Shown here: piece after piece, positions 18,543 through 28,015 of the stretch
Layout: every line of letters begins with the position of its first letter
Numbering within the stretch: the stretch's first letter is position 1
Assembly: GCF_000314895.2 (NCBI RefSeq)
Contig: NZ_CM001773.1
Span: 2,184,461 to 2,248,460 of the forward strand
DNA length: 64,000 nt
From: Providencia sneebia DSM 19967
GTDB taxonomy: Bacteria; Pseudomonadota; Gammaproteobacteria; Enterobacterales; Enterobacteriaceae
Reading direction: 5' to 3'
The notes under the pieces: generated by a model
The model's input: only the letters and a program-made list of their open reading frames with translations
Told to the model about the DNA's origin: nothing
Database searches by the model: none
Program-made: the position numbers and the translations under genes

Positions 18543-18647
18543 TAATAACCTCACTATAATTTTATTAAATTAATTTATCCTTAATTACTATTTTAAATTA
18601 AAGCAATGATAACATCTCTCTGTATTGGGATATTGTTTAACGGTTTT

Positions 18648-18684
18648 ATACCAAAATAACCTTTATTATGGGTTATTTTGGTAT
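18648..18684. repeat. 14-bp perfect inverted repeat (hairpin)
   Basis: ATACCAAAATAACC (18648-18661) and GGTTATTTTGGTAT (18671-18684) with a nine-base loop. There is no clear T-run on either side, and it lies over 400 bases before amn and about 100 after the start of the divergent HEAT gene. It may be a terminator-like or regulatory structure, or a tiny repeat element. Confidence 0.6.
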
Positions 18685-19081
18685 TTATAATATAAACCCA
18701 GAATTGTTGTATTATTATGTAAATTTATTTTTATCTATTTTAATGATATTTCAATATGTAAGTAATAAAATCCGAAAGTGTTTTATTGTAAAAAATAAAT
18801 AATTTTAATTTAAATTGGTTACTTTATTTATTCATGATAAGAGTTTACTAATAAAAAGAGTTGATATAAAACAAATTGTCTTGTTAATTTTTCGTTTCGA
18901 TTATTTTTGAAAAGAGACATCTCATTCTATATCGAATAGTATTCAAGTTTATCCTTAATTTTGTTTGTCATTTTAAGAATGTTGTTTGATGATAAATAAA
19001 AACCAACAGTTAAGCTTATTTATAGCTTATAGTATAACTCAGTTTATTTGTAATCATCCTCAGTTGGGAATGTTATCTAAT

Positions 19082-19087
19082 AAGGAG
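19082..19087 (+). promoter_or_regulatory. Ribosome binding site deciding the amn start
   Basis: AAGGAG lies six bases before GTG 19094. It is the best Shine-Dalgarno sequence near the 5' end of the amn frame. Confidence 0.8.
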
Positions 19088-19093
19088 CTTAGC

Positions 19094-20560
19094 GTGCCTA
19101 TTGAACAATGCCAAAGTTATGAAAATCTAACCATTGATGAAGTTCTAACTAAACTTGAGTTGCTATATAACAATGCTATTGATTTACAAAGAAATGCTAT
19201 TGCTGATTATATTAAAGAAGGTAAGTTACCTGATATAGAAGCGAGAGAAAAAGGGGCATTTTCATACCCTGAATTATGTGTTGAATGGTATGGACAAGTT
19301 GATCATTGTGAAAAAACTCGTGCATATGCTCGTTTTGTTAAACGGGGAAATTACAGCATCACAGTGACTCAACCTGAATTATTTCGTCACTATTTAACAG
19401 AACAATTGACTATTTTGCAGCAAGATTACGATGTTTCATTTACTGTTCGTCCCTCTAAGGTTGAAGTGCCATATCCATTTGTAATTGATGGCTCTGATTT
19501 AGTATTAGATAGAAGTATGGGAAGTAGCCTTGCTACATATTTCCCTATTACTGACCTTGCAGAAATTAGTGATGATATTACTGATGGCTTAATTCAATCT
19601 ACGGATGAATGGCCATTATCTCATTTTGATGCTTTGCGCGTAGACTTTTCTTTAGCGAGACTGAAGCATTATACAGGCACCCCTCCAGAACACGTGCAAC
19701 CCTATATTTTGTTTACCAACTATAATCGTTATGTTGATGAGTTTGTTAGTTGGGCTTGTGAGCAGATTAAGGATCCTAATAGCCGATATATTGCGTTATC
19801 TTGTGTCGGGTTCCATTATTTAACCGCTGAAAATGCTGATCCTGCTATAGCAACATCTGATTTGACATGGAAAAAATTTCAAATGCCAGCCTATCATTTA
19901 ATTGCAAAAGATGGTGCAGGCATCACGTTAATTAATATTGGCGTGGGTCCATCAAATGCAAAAAATATATGTGATCATTTAGCGGTATTAAGGCCACATG
20001 CTTGGTTAATGATTGGGCATTGTGGCGGATTACGAGAAAGCCAAAATATTGGAGATTATGTTTTAGCGCATGCTTATTTACGTGATGATCATATTTTAGA
20101 TGATGTCTTGCCGCCTGATATTCCAATCCCAAGTATTGCAGAGGTACAAAGAGCGCTTTATGATGCAACTAAGCAGGTTAGTCGTATGCCGGGTGAATTA
20201 GTTAAACAGCGCTTACGTACAGGAACAGTTGTTACTACAGATGATCGCAATTGGGAATTAAGATTTTTTGCAACAGCACGTCGTTTTAGTTTGAGTAGGG
20301 CAGTTGCCGTTGATATGGAAAGTGCAACGATTGCGGCTCAAGGTTATCGTTTTAGAGTGCCTTATGGCACATTATTATGTGTTTCTGACAAACCTTTGCA
20401 TGGTGAAATTAAATTACCTGGACAAGCAAATAGCTTTTATGAAGGTGCGATATCAGAGCATTTGCAAATAGGAATACGTGCAATAGATTTGCTTAGGGAA
20501 GAAGGCGATAAGTTGCATTCACGAAAACTAAGAACATTTAATGAGCCACCTTTTAGGTAA
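19094..20560 (+). CDS. amn: AMP nucleosidase
   Basis: Hydrolyses AMP to adenine and ribose 5-phosphate, balancing cytoplasmic adenylate pools. From GTG 19094 it has 488 residues against 484 in E. coli. The frame is open 36 codons further upstream, but the strong AAGGAG and the alignment of LTIDEVLTKLELLY with the E. coli N-terminus favour the GTG. Family signatures include HFDALRVDFSLARLKHYTGT, IGVGPSNAKNICDHLAVLRP, MIGHCGGLRESQNIGDYVLAHAYLRDDH and AVDMESATIAAQGYRFRVPYGTLLCVSDKPLHGE, the phosphorylase-like active site. A GNAT gene follows 20 bases later and may be co-transcribed. Confidence 0.96.
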   Translation: MPIEQCQSYENLTIDEVLTKLELLYNNAIDLQRNAIADYIKEGKLPDIEAREKGAFSYPELCVEWYGQVDHCEKTRAYARFVKRGNYSITVTQPELFRHYLTEQLTILQQDYDVSFTVRPSKVEVPYPFVIDGSDLVLDRSMGSSLATYFPITDLAEISDDITDGLIQSTDEWPLSHFDALRVDFSLARLKHYTGTPPEHVQPYILFTNYNRYVDEFVSWACEQIKDPNSRYIALSCVGFHYLTAENADPAIATSDLTWKKFQMPAYHLIAKDGAGITLINIGVGPSNAKNICDHLAVLRPHAWLMIGHCGGLRESQNIGDYVLAHAYLRDDHILDDVLPPDIPIPSIAEVQRALYDATKQVSRMPGELVKQRLRTGTVVTTDDRNWELRFFATARRFSLSRAVAVDMESATIAAQGYRFRVPYGTLLCVSDKPLHGEIKLPGQANSFYEGAISEHLQIGIRAIDLLREEGDKLHSRKLRTFNEPPFR

Positions 20561-20580
20561 TCATAATAAAGGAATAACAT

Positions 20581-21117
20581 ATGTTAAATAAAAGTTGTGT
20601 TATTCCTTTGCTCGAAACAGATAGGTTGATTTTAGCCGGCCATCAACATAGTGATTTCCCTGCATTAGCGAAGCTTTGGGCAACACAATCAGTGGTTCGA
20701 TATTTAGGTGGCTCGCCTTCTACTGAACGCGAGTCATGGATGCGAATGTTGGAATATCTAGGATTATGGCCTTTATTAGGATTTGGATATTGGGCTGTTA
20801 GAGAAAAACAGTCCGGTCTTTATGTCGGTGATTTAGGCTTTGCTGATTTTCATCGGATGACTCGAGCTATTGTAAAAGGCACACCAGAGGCGGGGTGGAT
20901 TATCGCATCTGAATTTCAAGGCCAAGGTTTTGCGACAGAAGCCATGGAAGGCGCGTTATTTTGGCTGAAATCTCAACATAAATTTAAACAAACTGTCTGT
21001 TTGATTGAACCTAATAATCTTGCTTCATTACGCGTTGCTCAAAAGTTAGGTTATATTCCGCAAAGAGAAGTTTTAATACAAGGTATTTGCAGTATCTTAT
21101 ATAAAAAAATGCTTTGA
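20581..21117 (+). CDS. GNAT N-acetyltransferase, RimJ/RimL-like
   Basis: 178-residue acetyltransferase of the RimJ/RimL (Acetyltransf_3) type, opening with ETDRLILAGHQHSDFPALAKLWA. The middle has GYWAVREKQSGLYVGDLGFADF and the CoA motif AGWIIASEFQGQGFATEAMEGALFWL, ending in NLASLRVAQKLGY. AAAGGAATAAC precedes the ATG. It lies 20 bases after amn, so it may share that transcript, and a hairpin follows. The substrate is unknown; RimJ/L relatives modify protein N-termini but many act on small amines. Confidence 0.8.
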   Translation: MLNKSCVIPLLETDRLILAGHQHSDFPALAKLWATQSVVRYLGGSPSTERESWMRMLEYLGLWPLLGFGYWAVREKQSGLYVGDLGFADFHRMTRAIVKGTPEAGWIIASEFQGQGFATEAMEGALFWLKSQHKFKQTVCLIEPNNLASLRVAQKLGYIPQREVLIQGICSILYKKML

Positions 21118-21150
21118 ATACAACGATTCCATTAAAAGGAATCGTTGTAT
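21118..21150 (+). terminator. Hairpin after the RimJ-like gene
   Basis: Perfect 13-bp arms ATACAACGATTCC/GGAATCGTTGTAT with a seven-base loop immediately after the stop codon. There is no T-run, so termination or mRNA end protection. Confidence 0.6.
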
Positions 21151-21332
21151 AAAACAATTTATTCAAGACCGATGAGTGATATATGAACCTGATACCGCTG
21201 ATATTGAAGAATATATTATGCATTGTTTTTATTATCCCATTTTTGATAACTATTCATCCCAATTTCAAGCATAGAAAGTCTGCTGATCTTTAACTACACT
21301 GAAAATATTGTGGTATTGATTTGAGCATATTT

Positions 21333-22292
21333 ATGTCTACTCATTTTCTTGCATTTGAAAAGCCGATTGTTGAGCTTCATGAAAAAATTGATGCTTTAGT
21401 CGCATTTAAGCAAAATGCTTCGCCATCAAACGTTAACTTTGATGAAGAAATTAAATTACTTGAAAAAAAGTGTCTTACGTTAACTAAAAATATTTTTTCT
21501 AAACTTAATGCATGGGAAATTGTGCAACTTGCACGGCATCCATTAAGACCTTACACACTTGATTATATCCCTTTAATTTTTACGAATTTCCAAGAACTTG
21601 CAGGTGATCGGGCTTATGCGGATGATAAAGCATTAATCGGAGGATTGGCGCGTTTAGATGATCAGCCAGTTATGGTCATTGGTCAACAAAAAGGGCGCAC
21701 GACGAAAGAGAAAGTGTTCCGCAATTTTGGTATGCCTTCACCCGAAGGTTATCGCAAAGCATTACGTTTAATGAAAATGGCAGAGCGTTTTCATTTACCT
21801 GTCATTATCTTTATTGATTCTGCGGGCGCTTATCCAGGAATAGGTGCAGAAGAGCGGGGGCAGGCAGAAGCAATTGCTCGAAATATCTTAGAAATGTCGC
21901 GCCTAAAAACACCTATTATTTGTGTCATTACTGGGGAGGGGTGTTCTGGGGGGGCTTTGGCAATCGGTGTAGGCGATAGGATAAATATGTTAGAATACAG
22001 TACTTATGCGGCTATTTCTCCCGAAGGTTGCGCATCAATCCTTTGGAAAGATGCTCAAAAGGCGCAAATTGCAGCTGAAGTCATGGGAATGACAGCAATG
22101 CGTCTTAAAGAATTAGGTATTATTGATACCATTATTCCTGAGCCACTTGGTGGTGCACACCGTGATTATCAGCATGCAAGCCATAATTTAAAACAATGTT
22201 TACTCGCTGATTTATCAATATTAAAACAACTGGATACGGATACATTATTGGCTGAGCGTTATCAAAAGATTATGGCAATTGGCTATTGTTAA
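21333..22292 (+). CDS. Acetyl-CoA carboxylase carboxyltransferase alpha-subunit paralogue (AccA-like)
   Basis: 319 residues from ATG 21333 (a TTG at 21321 is also in frame), the same length as E. coli AccA and alignable end to end: [71 protein letters not shown]. AccA forms the carboxyltransferase with AccD and makes malonyl-CoA. Unusual changes occur in conserved core loops: [10 protein letters not shown] where AccA normally has FIDTPGAYPG, and [12 protein letters not shown] where [12 protein letters not shown] is usual. The gene is not beside dnaE, the normal place for accA, but between a GNAT and a LysR gene. It is therefore probably a second, specialised copy; the main accA would lie outside the window. 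Confidence 0.85.
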   Translation: MSTHFLAFEKPIVELHEKIDALVAFKQNASPSNVNFDEEIKLLEKKCLTLTKNIFSKLNAWEIVQLARHPLRPYTLDYIPLIFTNFQELAGDRAYADDKALIGGLARLDDQPVMVIGQQKGRTTKEKVFRNFGMPSPEGYRKALRLMKMAERFHLPVIIFIDSAGAYPGIGAEERGQAEAIARNILEMSRLKTPIICVITGEGCSGGALAIGVGDRINMLEYSTYAAISPEGCASILWKDAQKAQIAAEVMGMTAMRLKELGIIDTIIPEPLGGAHRDYQHASHNLKQCLLADLSILKQLDTDTLLAERYQKIMAIGYC

Positions 22293-22387
22293 TTTCTATT
22301 TTGATTAGTATCTGGCTAATAAACTATTTGCAAAGTAGCCAATATTGTTTATATAGAGATAAAGTGCAAAAATTTTAATAAAGGGCA

Positions 22388-23287
22388 ATGATGCCAGTCG
22401 ATCTGAATTTATTAAAGGTGTTTATTTCTGTCGCTTCCTATGGGAATTTTTCCCAAGCAGCTAAACAATTATCAATGCCAACATCGAATGTGAGTCGTAG
22501 CATCAAACAATTGGAAGAACAACTGAATTGTCGGCTAATTGAAAGAACTACACGCCGAATGCGGTTAACTGAACAAGGAAAAGTTTTACGACAGCAAAGT
22601 CAAAAGCTTTATTTAGAACTTGAAGATATTATTAATCAAATCAAACATCCGGCACAATTAACGGGTGTTTTGCGTATGACCATTCCTAGCGAAGCGGGTA
22701 GTATGTTACTCGCTGAGTTATTAGCTGAATTTGCGTTATTACATCCTCAGTTAGCTATTCATTGTGATACCCAATTAATACCACTCGATGTAATCCATGA
22801 AAATATTGATTTATTATTAACTTTTCATCGAGGTGAGTTAGGTAATAGCAGCTACCATTCTAAAGTAATAAAAACTTGGCAAAGTGTGGTAGTTGCCACA
22901 CCAGATCTTATTAAACAAACAGGTTATCCGCAAAATATAGCAGAATTAGCGAATAAACCTTGTATCTCAAGTTTTAGTGCTTTAGCTGGGCAGCCATGGA
23001 TATTTTTCGATCAAAATAAACAGCAAAAGAAAATAAGTATTAATAGTCATTATCGAGTAAATAGCGGTATTTTAGCTAAAATAGCAGCGTTAAAAGGTAT
23101 TGGTTACGCAATTTTAGTTCAGGAATCTTGCCAATTAGAGATTGAACAAAAACAACTTGAGGTAATTTCTTTTGATGAGCAGCCTGCTCCTTTGGAGCTT
23201 CGGGCAATTTATGCGAGTAAAATGGCACTATCTCCGAATATTAATGCTTTTTTGCAGTATTTAGTTAATAAAATGAATATGGAATAA
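22388..23287 (+). CDS. LysR-family transcriptional regulator, DmlR/AaeR-like subgroup
   Basis: 299 residues. The N-terminal DNA-binding domain has the subgroup pattern VDLNLLKVFISVASYGNFSQAAKQL, MPTSNVSRSIKQLEEQLNCRLIERTTRRMRLTEQG (about 4-66). The effector domain begins near residue 90 (GVLRMTIPSEAGSMLLAELL). It lies 95 bases after the accA-like gene on the same strand, so it may regulate or be co-transcribed with that gene. Ligand unknown. Confidence 0.87.
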   Translation: MMPVDLNLLKVFISVASYGNFSQAAKQLSMPTSNVSRSIKQLEEQLNCRLIERTTRRMRLTEQGKVLRQQSQKLYLELEDIINQIKHPAQLTGVLRMTIPSEAGSMLLAELLAEFALLHPQLAIHCDTQLIPLDVIHENIDLLLTFHRGELGNSSYHSKVIKTWQSVVVATPDLIKQTGYPQNIAELANKPCISSFSALAGQPWIFFDQNKQQKKISINSHYRVNSGILAKIAALKGIGYAILVQESCQLEIEQKQLEVISFDEQPAPLELRAIYASKMALSPNINAFLQYLVNKMNME

Positions 23288-23314
23288 AGATTGTGTTAAT
23301 TAACCACAATCTTT
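23286..23314. terminator. Bidirectional terminator between LysR and yehS
   Basis: Arms AAAGATTGTG and CACAATCTTT with a nine-base loop, placed directly at the LysR stop codon and 25 bases beyond the yehS stop on the other strand. Confidence 0.75.
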
Positions 23315-23338
23315 TCCTTAATGGCGTTAACTTAAATA

Positions 23339-23803
23339 TTATGCGCCGCGTAATTGGATTGTTAAGCCTTTCAAAAAATAGCGCAGTAATTGGTCACCAC
23401 AATCACGGTAGTTTTTATGCCCAGGTTTTCTGAATATGGCATTAAGTTCAGGCTTAGAAACACGAAAATCAACTAATTGATAAATCTCAATCATATCAAC
23501 ATCTTTTAATTCAAAAGCAACGCGTAGTTTTTTTAATATGATATTGTTTGTTATCCGCGTATCAATTTCTGGAGCGGGGTGGCTATCATCTTTGCCACGA
23601 CGAAAATAAATCAATCCATTTAAAAAATGTCCTAACACATTGTCATTGCATTCGTTATATTCTGGATCATCATCTTTTTTTAACCATGTCACCATCTCTG
23701 CTTTAGTAACCTGTAAGCCTGCAAGTTTGACGATCTCAACCATTTGGTTGTCACTTAAATCCAACATATAACGAACACTGCGTAAAACATAATTATTAAG
23801 CAT
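23339..23803 (-). CDS. yehS: DUF1456 protein YehS
   Basis: 154 residues against 156 for E. coli YehS. The DUF1456 family contains two tandem copies of a short helical unit, visible here as NNYVLRSVRYML...FLNGLIYFRRGKDD and NNIILKKLRVAFELK...LLRYFLKGL. Cytoplasmic, with no catalytic motif known to me; function undetermined in any organism I can recall. The two repeated halves suggest an internal duplication. Confidence 0.9.
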   Translation of the reverse strand: MLNNYVLRSVRYMLDLSDNQMVEIVKLAGLQVTKAEMVTWLKKDDDPEYNECNDNVLGHFLNGLIYFRRGKDDSHPAPEIDTRITNNIILKKLRVAFELKDVDMIEIYQLVDFRVSKPELNAIFRKPGHKNYRDCGDQLLRYFLKGLTIQLRGA

Positions 23804-23890
23804 GGCTATTGATTTTCCATTATTAGATTATTTAAGTCCTAAATTTTAAGCATGCATACTAGAGAGTAATGAAATCTTAATCAATAAAAG

Positions 23891-23938
23891 GATGTGTAAA
23901 GACGGGATATAACACAGTAATGCTACTTTTTACACATC
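23891..23938 (-). terminator. Terminator after azlD
   Basis: 10-bp perfect arms GATGTGTAAA/TTTACACATC with a loop of about 28 bases; on the minus strand it is followed by CTTTTATTG. Confidence 0.6.
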
Positions 23939-23950
23939 GCTTTAATCCTT

Positions 23951-24265
23951 TTATCCCATAAAATAGATCAATCCATAGAAAAATAGGAGAGTTAGACCTA
24001 CCGTTATCAGCATATTTTTTACTAAAGAAGCAACAACGACACAAAATAGAGCTCCCCATAAATAAGGATTATCAGGGAATTCTCTTAGTTCTTTTCCTTC
24101 TAATAAAATTACGGGCGCACATATTGCCGTTAATAAACAAGGTGCAGAATAACTGAGCGCTTGGCGAATAAAAAGAGGAAGCCTAACAGGAAGTTGAGGG
24201 ATCAAAAACACATAACGTAAACAGAATACAATTATGGTTAATGTAATGATTAATATCCAGATCAT
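23951..24265 (-). CDS. azlD: AzlD-family branched-chain amino acid transport protein
   Basis: 104-residue inner-membrane protein with four hydrophobic segments, as in AzlD and YgaH. The family-typical RLPLFIRQALSYSAPCLLTAI spans the start of the second segment. It works with AzlC as a two-component exporter of branched-chain or related amino acids. Its ATG overlaps the azlC stop by four bases (ATGA). A hairpin with a T-run follows on its strand. Gene symbol is by family, not by proven substrate. Confidence 0.8.
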   Translation of the reverse strand: MIWILIITLTIIVFCLRYVFLIPQLPVRLPLFIRQALSYSAPCLLTAICAPVILLEGKELREFPDNPYLWGALFCVVVASLVKNMLITVGLTLLFFYGLIYFMG

Positions 24266-24963
24266 TTCTCCTCCTTGAGCAAACGGGAAATGATAACAGA
24301 AACAAACATCCCGCCAACACCTGCAATCACAATAGCACTACTCATAGAAAGCCGTGAAAGAACTATAGCCATAACTAAAGAAAAAATGACGCCACAAATG
24401 GTGCTCACTTTTTTAGTTAATGGCACAACAATCGCTAATAATGTCGCAACCACAGAAAAATCCAAATGTAATTTACTGAGGTCGGTAATGACATTCGCCA
24501 TTGCAATTCCGCATAAGCTGGTAATTAACCATACAATATAAAAACTAAATCCAGCGCCAAATAAATAGGGAAAACTAAGTGGTTGACGTTTAGCCGCACT
24601 TATCGCAAATAATTCATCTGTAAGTAAAAAACCGATACTTAACCTTTGTGCAGTACTAAAATTTTTCACATATGGCCTCATCGTTAAGCCATATAATAAA
24701 TGTTGTGAAGTGATAAAGAATACGGAAATAATAATGGTGATATAACCCGCACCTGAATTTAATAATCCCAATGTAACTAATTGAGCCGCACCTGCAAAAA
24801 TCATTACTGACATCGAAACACTTTGCGAAAATGAAAGGCCTGCTTCTACAGCCATTGAACCAGCGAGGATCCCCCATGGAATGACGGCAAGATTTAGCGG
24901 CGTCATATGCATTGCACCATTAATAAAGGCACGCCGTTTTTGGTTATTTTGTTGTGAAAGCAT
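24262..24963 (-). CDS. azlC: AzlC-family branched-chain amino acid permease
   Basis: 233-residue polytopic membrane protein (about seven segments) of the AzlC/YgaZ family. Diagnostic stretches are FINGAMHMTPLNLAVIPWGILAG, IFAGAAQLVTLGLL near residues 55-70, SQHLLYGLTMRPYV and FLLTDELFAISAA. With AzlD it forms an amino-acid exporter; the E. coli relative YgaZH exports valine. It starts the operon next to a long divergent control region shared with leuE, another amino-acid exporter gene. Confidence 0.88.
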   Translation of the reverse strand: MLSQQNNQKRRAFINGAMHMTPLNLAVIPWGILAGSMAVEAGLSFSQSVSMSVMIFAGAAQLVTLGLLNSGAGYITIIISVFFITSQHLLYGLTMRPYVKNFSTAQRLSIGFLLTDELFAISAAKRQPLSFPYLFGAGFSFYIVWLITSLCGIAMANVITDLSKLHLDFSVVATLLAIVVPLTKKVSTICGVIFSLVMAIVLSRLSMSSAIVIAGVGGMFVSVIISRLLKEEK

Positions 24964-25478
24964 GAAAAAGACCTTTTCCCAAAATTTAAAGTTGCTTTAG
25001 ATCGCTGGTTGATTTACGGCGATAAGAAAATCACGCATGTTTTTATATAAAAGACCACAAAATAGCCAATAAAAATACGTTATTTATTTAACTATAACGC
25101 GATAGAAAAGCGCCTAAAACGAATGAACAGAATATGAATGTTATATCGTGAATCGAGATAATTTTCACTATCGCTTTTTTGTTGATACGCTCGAAATATA
25201 AATATAGAAAAATTAAAAATTTTGGAATTAAATTCCAGAATGCATGTGAATATCAACACGATTTCGTTTTGCTTAACAACGATGAATTATACGTCTGATT
25301 AATCGTAAATTATTGGTTGTTATGATTGGTTTGTCGGCTTTAACCTGAATACAATGACTATATTATTAATTAATGATAGTGATATCTTTCATTAAAAAAA
25401 TGAAGCGTGTATTATATCTTCAATCAGATTAGTTTGTTTAAATTTTGTTGTATTTTTTATCGGATTAGTGGGTGCACT
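24964..25478. promoter_or_regulatory. Divergent control region between azlCD and leuE
   Basis: About 515 bases without a supportable gene. It contains a perfect 15-base dyad TGGAATT-A-AATTCCA at 25223-25237 and AT-rich flanks. Both neighbours are amino-acid exporters, so control by Lrp or another amino-acid-responsive regulator is plausible, but no site can be assigned. Confidence 0.45.
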
Positions 25479-26120
25479 ATGTTTGAAAATTTCGGTGTTA
25501 CTAATTTATGGACATACTTAATCGGCGTTATTTTTATTACATTAGTTCCAGGCCCAAATTCTTTATTTGTCTTAACAAGTAGTGCAAAATATGGTGTGAA
25601 AAATGGCTATAAAGCTGCATTAGGTGTGTTTACTGGTGATGCTATGCTCATTTTTTTATCATTTTTGGGTGTTGCTTCTTTAGTAAAAACATCACCAATC
25701 TTTTTTAGTGTAATAAAGTATGCAGGTGCTGCTTACTTATTCTACTTAGGCATGAAGACGCTTTATAGTGTTATTCATAAAAAAGAAGCAGTTGCTGAAG
25801 CGGATATGATCTCACATGCAACAAAAGGGACGTATCAAAAAGCGGTATTTTTGAGCCTGCTGAATCCTAAAATGATTATTTTTTATGTGTCATTCTTTAT
25901 TCAGTTCATTGATCCTGCTTATCCTAATGCGGGAATGCCATTTTTTGTATTAGGCTGTATTCTCGAAATATGCAGTATGATGTACTTATCGTTACTGATT
26001 TTTGGTGCGGTAGTAGTTACCAATATGGTGAAACATAATAAGAAATTATCTAAATTATCAAATAGCTGCATAGGTGCTGTATTTTTGATGTTTGGCGCTA
26101 AATTGGCTCTGACTGCATAA
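25479..26120 (+). CDS. leuE: Leucine exporter LeuE (LysE/RhtB family)
   Basis: 213 residues from MFENFGV, matching E. coli LeuE (212) along its length; an upstream in-frame start at 25407 would add 24 residues unlike the family. The RhtB-family signature is FITLVPGPNSLFVL (about 19-32), followed by GYKAALGVFTGDAMLIF, the central SLLNPKMIIFYVSFFIQFID, and about six membrane helices. It exports leucine and some analogues across the inner membrane. Possible co-regulation with the divergent azlCD operon. Confidence 0.9.
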   Translation: MFENFGVTNLWTYLIGVIFITLVPGPNSLFVLTSSAKYGVKNGYKAALGVFTGDAMLIFLSFLGVASLVKTSPIFFSVIKYAGAAYLFYLGMKTLYSVIHKKEAVAEADMISHATKGTYQKAVFLSLLNPKMIIFYVSFFIQFIDPAYPNAGMPFFVLGCILEICSMMYLSLLIFGAVVVTNMVKHNKKLSKLSNSCIGAVFLMFGAKLALTA

Positions 26121-26176
26121 TTTATTTGTAACGAGCTATAATAAAAAATCAATTGCAACAAGACGTTTAATTTTTA

Positions 26177-26247
26177 ACTCAAGCTTCAATATGACTCTCA
26201 TTGTTTGATTTATCTGTTCATTTTAGCAATATTATTGAAGCTTGAGT
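26177..26247. repeat. 15-bp perfect inverted repeat with 41-base loop
   Basis: ACTCAAGCTTCAATA (26177-26191) and TATTGAAGCTTGAGT (26233-26247). It lies 56 bases after leuE at the edge of the long fimbrial leader. It could be a terminator of unusual loop size, the remnant of a small element, or a recombination site; no T-run follows. Confidence 0.65.
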
Positions 26248-27447
26248 CCCTCCATTTTGTGATAACCTTTCTGATTAAGCATAAATTAAATTTTAACTAT
26301 CCTATTTGTTATAAATAATCGCTATAAACTTGCGTATTTAGTAGCCAATGAATGACAAATAAATATATTTTCGTTTGTAATTAATATTGTAATTAAAAAG
26401 GGTATGTTTTAATGATAAATGTTAATTAAATGTAAATTAATCATTTTGCACTCACAGCTATAAAAAAAAGATACAGATACATTCTTATTTTTTATAATTA
26501 ATAAAAAGACAATAATAGAAAAATAAATATTAAAAAATAAAGAAGTAAAGAAAACGTATTAAATAACATTTAAAAATCAATTGTTTTCTAAACATAGGTT
26601 ATATTTTTTTATTTAAAATAAGTTGTATGAGATTATTCTGTATTTTTATTTAGATATATTATTATCGTGTTCTAAGTGTGTTTTTCTGCATAAATGCCTT
26701 TTTTTATAATATTTGTAACAAAATGTAACAAACAAAAAGAATTGGTACGATTAATTACAGATAATTACGCATTCAAGAATTCTAAGTAATATCTCTTATT
26801 TGGATTGAAAAATCATATATATATTAATTCGTTAGACTAATTTTATTTTTTACTAAAAATAGTACCTCAATAAATCAATTAATTTTGACTATCAATAATG
26901 GAATATTTATTGTTTGAAACGTATTTACTATAAATAATTGTAAACATATATTTAATACAGTTAATTTATGACTTAAATAATTTTTCCCTTTATTTAACTA
27001 TATTGATTACATTAGTAACCCTATGGGAATATTAATTATAAAGGTGAGTTACTTTTACTATATAAAATCTTTTAAGAACACTTGGAATAATAAAGCTAGT
27101 AACTATCAATACTATTAAATTTTAATTGGTATTACTGTCATTATGCTTTGATTTTAATGATGATTATTGAAATTTTAATGGGTGTTTTTCATCTGTCTGA
27201 TTTTAAAGTAGGTAATTTATTTTAAAGGTACAGTTGATGAATATATATTTAAATTGTTAGGGATTATACTTATAAGGGAGAAATATATCATTAAAAAGAT
27301 TGCTTATCTTATATAAGTGTATAGATGTTAAATTTTAAAGTGGTGTCTGTTGTTATCTTATTTATATAGACTTTTTATCTTCAAAAATAGAATTAACACT
27401 CGTAAATAATACGGTGTTTAATTTCAATTTTTACTAAGGAAAAACAA
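26248..27447. promoter_or_regulatory. Long AT-rich leader of the fimbrial operon
   Basis: 1.2 kb with no reading frame longer than about 30-40 codons. Very AT-rich with many A- and T-tracts, the type of DNA bound by H-NS. It ends with CTAAGGAAAAACAA before the pilin ATG. I searched for paired inverted repeats of the kind flanking the Proteus mrp and E. coli fim switches and found none that was convincing. Regulation by distant transcription factors is likely. Confidence 0.55.
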
Positions 27448-28005
27448 ATGAAATTTACTAAATTAGCGATGGTCTCTTTGTTTGCAGCTTCAGTTGTTCC
27501 TTTTGGAGCAATGGCTGACAACACAGGTAAAATCACTTTTACCGGTACTGTGGTTGAATCCCCATGTAACATTGATAATAAATCAATTGACCAAACTGTA
27601 AAATTCGGTCAGCTATCTCGTAAAGGATTGGAAAGTGGTCAAGTTGCGGAAACCACTTTTAATATCGAATTCACAGGTTGTGATTTTACTAAATTTGGCG
27701 GCGTTGATGCCAATAACGCTCCAGTTGCAGTTAAAAATATGAATCTTACATTTACGGGGCAAAATTATTCTGATGTTGCTGGTAAGAAATACTTAGTCAC
27801 TTCTACAGGAAATACAAATAACCTAGGTATTACAATTGAAGGTTTTGAATTTGATAAAGCAAAAGATGTTTTAAGTCAAATCACCAATAATGTAGGTGAC
27901 AACACTTTAACATTTAAAGCATTAGCTCAAAAAATGGCTAGTGCAGATCCTGTTGCAGAAGGTGAATTCAGCGCAATTTCTAACTTCCGTATTACTTACG
28001 AATAA
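27448..28005 (+). CDS. Major fimbrial subunit, MrpA-like
   Basis: 185-residue type 1-family pilin. The signal peptide MKFTKLAMVSLFAASVVPFGAMA is probably cleaved before DNTGK. The mature part has the family pattern GKITFTGTVVESPCNI, a second Cys in FTGCDF for the single disulfide, and the C-terminal ISNFRITYE with the penultimate Tyr recognised by the chaperone. It has a good ribosome site (AAGGAAAAACAA) and is followed by an intra-operon hairpin; with first position in the operon, this fits the most abundant subunit. Exported by Sec, folded by the chaperone at 31388 and assembled by the usher at 28731. Confidence 0.88.
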   Translation: MKFTKLAMVSLFAASVVPFGAMADNTGKITFTGTVVESPCNIDNKSIDQTVKFGQLSRKGLESGQVAETTFNIEFTGCDFTKFGGVDANNAPVAVKNMNLTFTGQNYSDVAGKKYLVTSTGNTNNLGITIEGFEFDKAKDVLSQITNNVGDNTLTFKALAQKMASADPVAEGEFSAISNFRITYE

Positions 28006-28015
28006 TTTTTTATAT

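Larger units (their letters stand above)
18543..19093. other. Intergenic region upstream of amn
   Basis: AT-rich with no convincing gene. It holds a 14-bp perfect hairpin at 18648-18684 and then the presumed amn promoter. A reading frame from 18986 to 19093 is continuous with amn but lacks similarity to the family and a good ribosome site. Confidence 0.5.

Noticed and set aside
18940..18990. Pho box upstream of amn
   Set aside because: Only a single partial TTGTCAT-like half is visible; not enough for a PhoB site.
18986..19093. ATG start for amn at 18986
   Set aside because: GTG 19094 has a strong AAGGAG and gives the family length; the extra 36 residues have no counterpart in E. coli Amn.
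21945..21975. G7 run in the accA-like gene as another frameshift site
   Set aside because: The frame continues unbroken with full AccA similarity on both sides.
26248..27447. Invertible promoter element for the fimbriae
   Set aside because: No pair of matching inverted repeats at suitable spacing could be found by eye, and no recombinase gene is adjacent.
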